Of a stretch of 64,000 bases of DNA, positions 10,317 through 20,654 are shown one piece after another; position 1 is the first letter of the stretch, and each line of letters opens with the position of its first letter. This DNA comes from Prunella strophiata (Eukaryota; Chordata; Aves; Passeriformes; Prunellidae): the NCBI GenBank assembly GCA_036583965.1, contig JAZBQD010000025.1, positions 14,591,145 to 14,655,144 of the forward strand, given 5' to 3'. Below the pieces are notes generated by a model. The model did no database searches. It worked only from the letters and a program-made list of their open reading frames with translations, and was not told where the DNA came from. The translations under genes and the position numbers were made by a program.

Positions 10317-10960
10317 CGATGGCTCCGCTCCGCTCGCGCTGAGGATGCAGAGCAATTAAAGCTTTTCATGAATGACTTTAAGGCAAGAGGCTGAATCACA
10401 CTCCGACACTCCGCTTTAATTTGTGCCCGCACCGGCTGTGCCACTGTCACCTCTCCTCGCCCGGCACGGCCAGCCCCGGGCAGGGCCTCGGGGGGCGGCT
10501 GCGGCTCCCGGGCCGCTCGCTCCGTTCCCCCGCTCGGCTCCTGCCGCAGCTCCGGCTCCGGGGGTGGGTGATTCCCAGCGGGGTGGAGGCACCGGAATGG
10601 CGCTGGGAGGGGAAATGCTGGAGCTCTGTGCCCCGGCCAGCCAGGCTGGGCTGGGTGGGGCTGGCGCTGCTCGCTGCGGGGCTGGCACGGGGCTGGCACG
10701 GGGCTGGCACGGGGCAGGAGCAGTGGAGGTGCACGAAAGAGGAGGGAGATGGGCAGAGCTGGGCTGCGCTCGGTGTCACCAAGGAAAGGCACAGCCGCCT
10801 GCCCCGCTCCGTGGGCCGCCAGGGATGGGGTGGCTCCAGCCTCGGCCCTTCCCGAGCCCCCTCTCCCCCCGTGTCCCCTGCCTGTCCTTGCGGTGCCGTC
10901 CTGGCTCCCGCAGCCTCGCGGCTCCTCCGAGCTCTGTGTCAGCTCTCTCCCTATTTATAG
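10317..10960 (-). promoter_or_regulatory. Possible alternative minus-strand promoter and first exon (TATA/MEF2-like box plus donor)
   Basis: At 10951-10960 the palindrome CTATTTATAG is both a perfect MEF2 consensus and, on the minus strand, a TATAAATAG box. About 630 bp downstream on the minus strand is a strong donor, ATCG|GTGAGTCAG (GT at 10316-10315). Splicing from here to the SBK1 coding acceptor would give a second 5' UTR. No transcript evidence is available. Confidence 0.3.
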
Positions 10961-11143
10961 CTCGGGGCTGTTTCTAGGTCAGGCGGGAGCTGCCGGTGCC
11001 CGGGGAGCCAGCCCAGGCACCGTGGGGGCTGCAGGGACAGTGTCACACGCCCCACACGGGGGCCAGCTCCCAGTGCCACCATCCTGCTGCTGTGCCCTGG
11101 GTACACAGGGGCTGAGCTGGCACTGGGACCGGCTGGGCCTGGC

Positions 11144-11405
11144 AGGGCTTCGTGGGGCTCTGTGGGGCTTTGTGGGGCTTTGTGGGACCCCGTGGGGCTC
11201 TGTGGGGCTCCACGGGACCCAGCAGGGCTCCATGGGGTTCAGCAGAGCTCCATGGGACTTTGTAGGGCTCAGCAGGGTTCTTTGGGACTCCGTGGGGCTC
11301 TGTGGAGCTCTGTGGGCTCCGTGGGGTTCAGCGGGGTCGGGTGGGGCTCCGCAGGGCTCCATGTGACTCCGGGGGGTCCCATGGGGCTCCGTGGGGGCCA
11401 TCAGG
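11144..11405 (+). repeat. Degenerate (TGTGGGGCT)n tandem repeat
   Basis: Units of about 9-10 bp (TGTGGGGCTC, TGTGGGACCC, CATGGGGTTC) run for about 260 bp with gradual drift. No coding potential: the frames translate as simple Gly/Leu/Trp repeats. Confidence 0.85.
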
Positions 11406-12360
11406 TCCCTCTGGGGTGTCCCTGCCCCTCGGTGGCACGTGGGTGACACGCACACCGAGCCATAGTAACACCGGTTGTACCGGGGAGCGCCCGCACTGAG
11501 CTCGTGGTCTTCAAAGCACTGCCGGCATATTAATAACTAATTAAGATTAACGAGATGAAAGGAGCCAGATCAAACATGTTTATCACCCTCGTGCAATCCC
11601 AAACCGTGCAGAGAGCCCCCGCCTCCCCGAGGGAGCTCGAGTTCCCCCGGGATTTGTGCTCGGAGAGGGAATATCCGGCTGGTGCCGTGGGATGTGCTCG
11701 GACAGGGTGGGCAGCGGGAAATGACCTGGAAAGCCCAAAACATTCCCAGCGTGCCGAACCCCTTCGGAATTCAGCGACAAGGTGCCTCGTCCCCCCGCCA
11801 TGGCTCGGTCGGAGCGGGAGCCAAGGGGCTGAGCCCCGCACGGCCGGGGTCCCGCGGCCACCCGCGCCTGTCGCGCCCCGGTGACAGGAGCCAGAGCTGC
11901 CGGGGATGCTGCGGGGATGCTGGGAAGGAGCAGCGGAGGGAAGGAGGGAGGGAAGGCGGGAGCGGAGCACGCCGGGAGCCGCGGCACGGGCGGAGGGACC
12001 CGCTGATCCCGGGGGGCCGGCACCCCGGCCCGGGGGCACCACCCGTGGTGGCCGGGTGTCCCCTCGGTCCCTGGGGACAGAGCCCACCCACGGGATTCCC
12101 GGGGAAAAGGGGCAGTGGGAGATGATTCCCGCAGCGCGGGGCGAGGGCTCGGAGCCCCCAGCTCGGTGTCCCCCGTGCGTGAGCTGCCACCCCACGCGGT
12201 GACAGTGGGGGGACGCCCGGGGGCTGCTCTCAAGGTCAGGGAGGGGGACAGCCCCGGCGGCCATGGGCACACACCGAGCCCCTGCCAGGGGATCCGACCC
12301 TCGGGGTGCTGCCCCGGCCCGGAGCCCGCCCCGCGCTGCCGGGGTGCGAGGGACCGGGCG

Positions 12361-13090
12361 GGATGGGGCACAGCGCCCGAGGGATGGATCCCCGGGCTGG
12401 ATGGGGCACAGCGCCCGAGGGATGGATCCCCGGGCTGGATGGGGCACAGCGCCCGAGGGATGGATCCCCGGGCTGGATGGGGCACAGCACCCGAGGGATG
12501 GATCCCCGGGCTGGATGGGGCACAGCACCCGAGGGATGGATCCCCGGGCTGGATGGGGCACAGCGCCTCAAGGGATGGATCCCCGGGATGGACAGGGCAC
12601 AGCGCCCCGAGGGATGGATCCCCGGGCTGGATGGGGCACAGCGCCTCAAGGGATGGATCCCCGGGCTGGGCAGGGCACAGCGCCCGAGGGATGGATCCCC
12701 GGGCTGGGCAGGGCACAGCGCCCGAGGGATGGATCCCCGAGCTGGATGGGGCACAGCGCCCGAGGGATGGATCCCCGGGATGGGCAGGGCACAGCGCCCG
12801 AGGGATGGATCCCCGGGATGGGCAGGGCACAGCACCCCGAGGGATGGATCCCCGGGCTGGATGGGGCACAGCGCCCGAGGGATGGATCCCCGGGCTGGGC
12901 AGGGCACAGCGCCCGAGGGATGGATCCCCGGGCTGGATGGGGCACAGCGCCCGAGGGATGGATCCCCGGGATGGATGGGGCACAGTGCCCGAGGGATGGA
13001 TCCCCGGGCTGGACAGGGCACAGCGCCCAAGGGATGGATCCCCGGGATGGGCAGGGCACAGCGCCCGAGGGATGGATCCCCGGGTCGGAC
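12361..13090. repeat. 38-bp minisatellite, about 19 copies
   Basis: The unit begins GGATGGGGCACAGCGCCCGA and continues GGGATGGATCCCCGGGCT, with successive starts at 12361, 12399 and 12437. Each unit carries BamHI (GGATCC) and SmaI (CCCGGG) sites. The first five units are nearly identical; later ones swap the linkers GGATGGGG, GGGCAGGG and GGACAGGG and include 39-bp variants. Because 38 is not a multiple of 3 and the unit lacks stops in every frame, all six frames stay open, giving a false 686-residue minus-strand frame (11583-13643). Confidence 0.97.
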
Positions 13091-13099
13091 GGGGCGGCA

Positions 13100-16000
13100 C
13101 CGGCCGCAGTCGGGTCCTCGGGAACCGCGCTGACCCCGGAGCACGGTGACGCTGTTCAGCCACCGGGACGGAACGGGACCGGAGGGGCTCTTTGGGATGG
13201 GCTGCTTGGGAAAAGAAGCACAGCGGGATTTTTCGAGGGGAAGGAGGGGCTGAACTGGGGGCACGGGGCGAGCCACGGGGCCCGCCCGGGCACCCCGGTA
13301 CCCCCCGGTACCCCGAGAGCAGCCGGCACCGCCCGCCCGCCGCCTCCGCTCGCTGCCCGTTCTCCTGGCACCATCTAGAGGCTGCGGGGACGGGCACGGG
13401 GGGACGGGGACAGGGAACAAACACGGGCTGACACAGGTGAAAAGACGTGAGGACAGACACGAGGGGACAGACAGAGGGGACAGTCACGGGGGACAAACAT
13501 GATGAGGGAAACACGTGGGGACAGACATGGGGGACAGACACACTGCCACAGCACCCACGCGAGGGGCCCACGCACTGCCCCTGGCACAGGGGGCAGGACC
13601 AGGGCCGGGGCGGTGGCAGGGCAGGGAGCACCTCTGGTGGCACCTCCTGTCACCCCGGGGAGCCTCCCCCGGTGGGGCTGTGCTGGAGGCGACAGGCGGC
13701 GGCAGCTGTGTCCCCAGGGGATGGAGACAGACTCAGGGACAAGCTGGTGACAGCCAGGGGGGTGTTCAGGGACCGGACACACCGCCACCCCCCAGCGCTG
13801 CCCACCCTGAAGCAGGGCAGGACAGGGAGAAGCCTCTGGGCACAAGCCATGGGCCTCCGTCCCTCGCCGTCCCTGAGCAGGGAGGGGCGGTCCCTGCAGC
13901 CACCTCGGGGGACCCTGGGCCACCACACTGCCACCCCGGGTGGCTGAGGATGCCAGGCTCGTGCCACCTGTGGCCTGACACGGGCTGGGTGCCACAGGCC
14001 AGCTCCGAGGCCGGGCTGGGCTCTGGGGCAGGAGCCCTGGGATTGATTCTGTGCCCGCCCACACCCAGGCCCTCCCGAGCCCCGGTACCCTGCTCCCCCA
14101 CCTGGGCACTGACTCACAGGAACTCAGGACTCCAAAACCTCACGATTTACACCAAAACAAACCCTACAGCTTCCTGCTACCCGTGAGGAAGGACAGACTG
14201 CCTGGATTGATCCAGCTGATGGCCCTGAGGCCCCCCAGACCTCGCTGGGGACAGCCAGTGCCTGCAGGGCTCCTGGCTGGAGCAGCCGGGGGCTGGCAGC
14301 GTGGGACAGGAGCCGGCAGTGGCGCGGTGCCACGGAGGAGCAGTTGGGCACAGCGTGTGCCAGCACTCGCACCTCGCATCCTGCCGGCTGCCCGCCTCAT
14401 TCCGGCCCCGCGCCTTCTCCTTGGCTGTCGCTCAGGAGATGGCAGAGGAGATTTTGGGAAAAGGGGGAGGACGGGGGGGGGCGAGCACCGGTGCTGCTGC
14501 CCAGAGGGACAGGCCTGGGGGAGCCTGCGGACCCCCCAAGTGCACCGGGCTCCCGGCAGGGAGGAGCAGAGGCTGCCCAGGAGCCCTGCTCAGGTGCCAG
14601 GGATGGCTGGGACGGCTCCAGGATGGACCGGGGGCGGTTCTGGGATGGCTCCGGGAGGCCCTGGGTGCACACGCTGCTGCCCAGAGCCCCACTGCTCCCA
14701 TGGGCACAGCAGCACCGCTGAGCTGGCACCCCCGGCACGGCACGGCACGGCACGGGATGCCCACCGGGCTCCCTGCTGCCAGGGAAGCACATCCCGGGCG
14801 GACACACGTGCACGCAGCACCGGCTCTGCCGGCAGAGGATGCCCCCGCTCCCGAGGAAACTTTGGGCACTGCCCCCAGCCCGGGCCGGTGCCCGCTCCGT
14901 GCCGTGCCCTCCCGGGCTTCACGGCGCGTCCCAGCAGCGCTGTGTCCCCGCCGGGGCTGTCCCGGGGCTGTGGCACTGACCTGTGCAGGTGCAGGGGCTG
15001 CAGCTCCTCTTTCTGGAAGCAGACGAAGCAGAAGGAATCCATCGCTCCGCTCCGGTGGCCACCGCGCCCGGGCGAGGGCGACCGCAGGGCAGGCAGTGCC
15101 GGAGGGCTGTTGGCATCTTCCCCGCGGTGCCGGCGGCCGCCCGAGGCTCACGCTGCTCCTCCCGGGGCCGGGAGCCCGTCACACGGCCGGGCTGGGCGCC
15201 GGGACCCGCCGCTGCCCGGGCACGGAGGCGGCTCCGGGCCGTGCCACGTCCCGCGTCGCGCTCTGGCCGGTGATGCCCAGCGCCACCCCCGCACCCATGG
15301 CGCTGCCCGGCCGGCGGCACTGCCAGCCCTCAGGGGGTGCCAGCAGGGACCTGGGGTGGCATCACCGGCAGCCGGGGTCCGGCAGGGTGGGCCGAGGCAC
15401 CGGCCAAGCCCCGCGGGGCTTCAGAGGCCGCGGGGAGCGGCTGCCCCGTGGCACCAGACGGTGCCGGTGGCGCGGCGAGGGGAAGGGTCCCCGGCAGCAG
15501 GTGGGGTCCGGCGGGCTCTGACAGATCCAGCGCGGTCTGGAAGGGTCTGGAAGGGCCCGGCAGGGCCCGGCAGCCGCACACACCGACGGAGGGGGAAAGT
15601 TGTGCCGTCGTGGAGCGGCGGCTCCGCGGGGCTCGGCTCACCGGCGGAGCAGCCGCTCGCTCTGACAGCTCCAGCAGCGTGCGGGTATTAATAGCTCCCG
15701 ACTCCCGCGGCGAGGCTGGAAATTAACTCCTCGAATGCCGCCTGCCCGGGCTCCAGCCGCCCTCTCCCGGTGCCCGCTGCTGCCTCCGGGCTCGGCAGCA
15801 CGGGCTGAGACCGGGCAAAGCCCGCCCGCCCACCGGGGCACCGCCCGGCCCCGAGGAGCCCGTGCTGTGTCCCCGACAGCCCCGGGCTCTGGCCAGCCTT
15901 GGCACAGGGGACGTGGCACCATCAGGGGGAAATCTCTCAGCCCGGGTGCCCCGTGCCTGCTGCTGGTGGCAGAGGTGCCACGAGAGCCACCCTGGGTGTT

Positions 16001-16555
16001 CCCCTGCTCGGGCACGGTGGGACAGGGCACAGGAGCCCAGGGTGCCTGCTGAGGGGTGACCCTGCCCCACTGCAGTGTCCCTGTGCCCCTAGATGAGTGT
16101 CCCTGTCCCAGAATGGACCATTGCTGCAGGCAGTGCCTAGCTGCTCCATGGGGATGCACCAGGCCACGCTGGGTCAGGAGCCCCCAGAGTCACACAGCCC
16201 TGGTGTGTCACTGTCCCCCATCCTTTGGGAGTGGCTCAGGGACCAACTCCCAGGTCCTTGGGACCGAATCCTGGTCCCACCCAGTGTCCTGGGCCAGGAG
16301 CAAAAGCCACGTCCTTGGGAAGGTGAGCAGGAGAACAGGGAGAGGTTTCCCCAGCCCGGCCCTGGCTTTGTCATCTCTCCCTGAATTATTCAGTGAGCGG
16401 CTCTGCCGGTGGCGTCTGCTCCGGCCACACCCCCGCTAATGGCAGAAATCGATGCCTTTTTAATTCCTCATGGCCAGAAAGCTCCTGGCTGTGCTGCTCT
16501 GGGTCCTGTTCCCCCAGGAGACTCTGATGATCCCAATTTTGTCTCACAGAAGCTT
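13100..16555. other. GC-rich intergenic DNA without a supported gene
   Basis: CpG-rich throughout, with many long overlapping open frames on both strands. These lack any recognisable domain and show repeat-like or frame-independent composition, so none is called. One short candidate start exon (14981-15042, minus) is discussed in the findings. A patch at about 16380-16475 is AT-rich (GAATTATTCAG, TTTTTAATTCC). Confidence 0.6.
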
Positions 16556-16975
16556 GGAATCTCAGAATGGTTTGGGTTGGAAGAAACCTTAAAGCTCATT
16601 CCACCCCCTGCCATGGCAGGGACACCTTCCACTGTCCCAGGCTGCTCCAAGCCCTGTCCAGCCTGGCCTTGGGCACTGCCAGGGATCCAGGGGCAGCCAC
16701 AGCTGCTCTGGGCACCCTGTGCCAGGGCCTGCCCACCCTCCCAGGGAACAATTCCTAATTCCCAATATCCCATCCAGCCCTGCCCTCTGGCAGTGGGAGC
16801 CATTCCCTGTGTCCTGTCCCTCCATCCCTTGTCCCCAGTCCCTCTGCAGCTCTCCTGGAGCCCCTTTAGGCCCTGCAAGGGGCTCTGAGGTGTCCCTGGA
16901 GCCTTCTCCTCTCCAGGTGAGCACTCCCAGCTCTCCCAGCCTGGCTCCAGAGGGGCTGTGCAGGGTGTTTGCAGG
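16556..16975 (-). mobile_element. CR1 LINE 3'-end fragment
   Basis: The plus strand reads GAATGGTTTGGGTTGGAAGA and continues through the full set of shared CR1 blocks (ATCCAGGGGCAGCCACAGCT, CTGCCCACCCTCCCAGGGAA) to GGTGAGCACTCCCAGCTCTC. It belongs to the same young-looking subfamily as the copies near 19.9, 31.4, 40.7, 44.4, 51.7 and 59.5 kb. Confidence 0.92.
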
Positions 16976-17519
16976 GATCCTCTTTCCATGCTGGTGCTTG
17001 GGTGCTGGGAGAAGCAGCAGCAGCCCCCAGGCAGCACTGGGGGAGTCCATGGGATCAGGACCCCCAGGCCCCCCTGGTCCCCTGGTGCCAAGGCCTGGCA
17101 TCCACCCAGGCATCCACTCACCAGGAACATGCTGCAGGAGCAACAAAAATGTTAAAATTTAATGCCTTGGCTAATGGGCTGAGCAGAGTGGAGCAGAAAC
17201 CTGGAGAAAAAGGGAAGAGGATGAGAGTGCCCAGGCCTGGGGAGCCTCTCATGGCTTCCCCCTCCATCCTCTGCTTCCTGGAAAAAGAGGACACCTCACA
17301 TGGCTCATGGGACCCTCCTGCCTCACTAAATAAAATCCCACCACAGTGTTGGACCAAGGGGCCACTCACAAATCCATGTGGCTCCTGGTGGAGCCCCACA
17401 GGAGCTCCTGGTGAGGGACAGACCCCTCAGGATGAGACCTTGCCCACGGGAGCCCAGGTTCCATCACCCCCCTCCACCACCTCCTGCACCTCTCGGTGCT
17501 GGTGGGTCCTGGGTTCTAA

Positions 17520-18200
17520 AATTGGTTTGTGTTTATTCTGCTCCCAGCTGTCAGAGCTGGGGCAGTTCTCTGCTGTTCATTGGGCAGTTTGCTTTAGCTC
17601 TGCCACAGCCAATCCTCCCTCCAGGAGATCTCTGCTGTTCATGGCCACTGAGTGTCCCTGCACGGCTGATCAAATTCCATCATCCCACTGGGAGATGCTC
17701 TGCCCAGGGCAGGAGCCAAGCATTCCTACCTGGATAGAATCTGACCCTGGAACAGCACAGCAGCCTTTGCCCACTGCTGCATTCCCAGAGGAGCAGCTTT
17801 CTTCTCCTCTGCATTCCCAGAGGGAGAGCAGGCCCATCTGCAGCAGCCCTGGAGCTGCAGAGGAAAACTCCCCCCTTGTGCAGGATCCCTGCTCCAGCAG
17901 AACCAGCCCTGGCACTGCAGGAGGGCTGCAGCCCCCATGGCATGGGACTGTGCCACCACCCTGACACACAGGGTGCCAGGTCCTACTCTGACTCTGGCAG
18001 TGGGTTTTCTTTTTTACTATTGCATTTGTATTTCCTTTTAATTTCTATAGTAAAGAACTGTTATTCCTATTCCCATATCTTTGCCTGAGAGCCCCTTAAT
18101 TTCAAAATTATAACAATTCAAAGGGAGGGGGTTTACATTTTCCATTTCAGGGGAGGCTCCTGCCTCCCTTAGCAGCCACCTGGCATTTCAAACCAAGACA
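17520..18200 (+). mobile_element. Avian endogenous retrovirus LTR (solo, approximate 5' end)
   Basis: The right part matches a widespread avian LTR as I remember it: a TAGTAAAGAACTG segment, TTTGCCTGAGAGCCCCTTAA, a GAGGGAGGGGGTTTACATTT block, and the end CAAACCAAGACA (CA at 18199-18200). The left end lies between about 17510 and 17550; TGTCAGAGC at 17549 is one option. No exact target-site duplication was found. No internal retroviral genes flank it, so it is a solo LTR. Confidence 0.6.
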
Positions 18201-19892
18201 AGGTGTCCCACAGAACCGTGGGATGCTGAGGGCAGGGAGAGGCACAGCAGGGCAGCTCAGGACATCCTGCTCTGCTGTCTGGGTGGATTTGAGGTCTGGG
18301 AAGAAGGTTGGGACAGACTGAACTTGGTGTAGGTTCAAAGAAGCCACAGGCTGAACGAGTTCTTTCTCCCTGCCTGCAGGAGAGCAGAGGGAGAGAAGTG
18401 CCCTGGCTTCCAGCTGCTGCTCTGCCTCTGGAGCTCTGCAAGGGGTGGTTGGGACACTGGCATGAATTTCCAGGGCTCCCTTTCAGTAGTCTGAGACCCA
18501 CAGGGCCTGGCTGGAGCTTGGTTTGCTGTGCTCCCCTCCAGGGATCTGCCCAGACCCCACGGGCTCCTTCAGCCCCAGGCTGGGAGCAGCCACCCTTCAG
18601 AGGGAATTGGGAAACCATGCCCAGGATCACCCATTGGGAAACCATCCCCAGGGGTATGATCAGTGCCAGAATCCCAGAATAATCCCTGAGGAATATTCCC
18701 AGAGCAGGAGTGGAGGCAGGAACACCTGGCCAGGACCAGCAGTGGCCACAAAGGTCCCTCACCCACCACCCACCCCTGAGCAGACCAAGCAGGACCCAGA
18801 CCCATCCCAGGGAAGAGCTCCCTGTCCCCGGGCTCTGCTGGGTTTATAGCTTTAATTATCCACTTTTGTACTTTCCTCAGGAATTTGGACTCAGGAATTT
18901 TTACCTGCTGGGTTTTTACAGCTTGCTAAATAAGCAAATTCCTTGCCAAGGAACTTGGGAGCTGTGGGGAGCCGTGGGGCTTTGTGGACAAAACTTTTCC
19001 AAGCTGCTTTATTGGACTTATAAAACACAGTTTAACCCTTTTCATCAAATTGCTTTGCATGAGGTGGCAGGGCAGTAAAATGCTGATTTCTCTGTGGCAT
19101 TCCCAAAGAGTTGCAGCTTGGTTTGTGGCAGGAACAATAAAGGAGATGGGAGCAGAGGGGAGGGATGTGAGGGGAAGCACAGCCAGCTGTGTGAGGCTCA
19201 GACTCACCCTGAGGGCAAAACCCAAACGCTGCAAAACGGGACTAAAGCAATTAAACGAGATGAATATTTGAATGTGGGATTGAAGGGGCTGGAATCAAGG
19301 CTGGAGCAGTGCAGGAGGCTTGGAGAGCAGGCATTTCAGTGCCTGTTTGTAATAAAAATTGAGAGATAAACCATGTGGCAACAAATTATTTTCACAAATC
19401 CTGTTCCCTTCATCTCCCCAAACAGCTGTTCAGCTCCATGGCATTGCCATTCCTGCTGTGCTTTTAAAACATAAAGTTGCCAAATAAAATTTTAAAAAAG
19501 GTGGATGGCTTCTCCAGCCTGGGGGCTGGTCCAGGCACAGTCCAAGCACTGCTGCTCCCTCCTCAGGGATGGAGGAGCCCCAGATTGAATCGAGGGCTGG
19601 CACAGTCACTGGTGTGGGGGGCTGCTGGTTTTCTTTGAGAATTGGCACTTCCAACAATGGGAAAAGCAGGCCCAGGGCCTGGCATGGCCACATTCCCAGG
19701 ACAGGCTCCTGCTCGTGCTCCAGTGATGCTGATGGGGAATTCCCACCTTGTTTTTTCATGGATCAACCACAGGAAGTCCCTGATGGGGCTGTGTGAGAGC
19801 CTGGGGTTTCCTGTGTGAGGCACAAGGACACTGGGGACACCTGGATGTGTCTAAGGGGGCCTGGAAGGAAGATGGGCACAGACCTTTTATAA
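18201..19892. other. Intergenic DNA, no gene seen
   Basis: Unique-looking sequence. At 18850-19380 it becomes AT-rich, with AATAAA-type signals near 19352 and 19486 on the plus strand. No open frame with protein-like composition ends at them. A short inverted repeat, TTGCTAAATAAGCAA, lies near 18921. Confidence 0.5.
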
Positions 19893-20172
19893 GGGCCTGG
19901 AGGGACAGGACACAGGGAATGGCTCCCACTGCCAGAGGGCAGGGCTGGATGGGATATTGGGAATTAGGAATTGTTCCCTGGGAGGGTGGGCAGGCCCTGG
20001 CACAGGGTGCCCAGAGCAGCTGTGGCTGCCCCTGGATCCCTGGCAGTGCCCAAGGCCAGGCTGGATGGGGCTTGGAGGCACCCTGGGACAGTGGGAGGTG
20101 TCCCTGCCATGGCAGGGGTGGGATGAGATGAGCTTTAAGGTCCCTTCAACTCAAACCTTTCCATGCTTTATG
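19893..20172 (+). mobile_element. CR1 LINE 3'-end fragment
   Basis: Sense copy: GGAATTAGGAATTGTTCCCT, CAGAGCAGCTGTGGCTGCCC, and the 3' end AAGGTCCCTTCAACTCAAAC with CCATGCTTTATGAG. Same subfamily as the copy at 40.7 kb. Confidence 0.92.
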
Positions 20173-20654
20173 AGTCCTTTACCTTGGGACAGATGTTTCT
20201 AAAGCAAAGGCTTGCAAAACTCAGCCTCACAGCCTGAAAGCTGTTCCCCATCCTTGGCCTTTGCAGGGATGAGTGGGATAGAGGAGAAATCCCCCTGGAG
20301 GGATCCAGGAGCCTGGCAGGAGGTTCCTTCTTTAGGTTCCCTTCAGCTGCTCCATGCCAGGCACCTGGAGCTGCCTCTCTTTTGGAGACCCCAAGGAGCC
20401 CATCCCAGCCCCCCAGGGGTGGAAGCAGCAGCTCCCTGCCTGGGGGGGCTCAGGAGATCCCTGTCCCCCTGTCCTGGGGACACGTGTCCACACTCAGCCC
20501 TGCCGGGGTGACAAATGAGATAATGATCATGATGATGGGATTATCCTGCTAATGATCACCATGGTAACGAGCCCAAGCAGCTGCACATCCCAGTGGGAGC
20601 CCTGCCCAGGTGCCAGATCCAGCCTCGGATCCACAGGGACACCCCTCAGCTCAG

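Noticed and set aside
11583..13643. A 686-residue minus-strand open frame, the longest in the window
   Set aside because: It runs through the 38-bp minisatellite, where all six frames are open. The translation is a simple repeat plus GC-rich noise with no domain and no splice or start support.
14051..15691. A 546-residue plus-strand frame in GC-rich DNA
   Set aside because: Several overlapping frames on both strands are open at the same place. No recognisable domain or sensible splice structure; CpG-rich sequence simply lacks stop codons.
16589..17146. Recurring peptide with GRVGRPWHRVPRAAVAAPGS-like sequence seen at many places
   Set aside because: It is the translation of the CR1 3' region and appears wherever that repeat occurs. 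CR1 codes no protein in this part.
19340..19500. AATAAA signals as the 3' end of a plus-strand gene
   Set aside because: No upstream exon or protein-like frame could be linked to them; such hexamers are common in AT-rich DNA.
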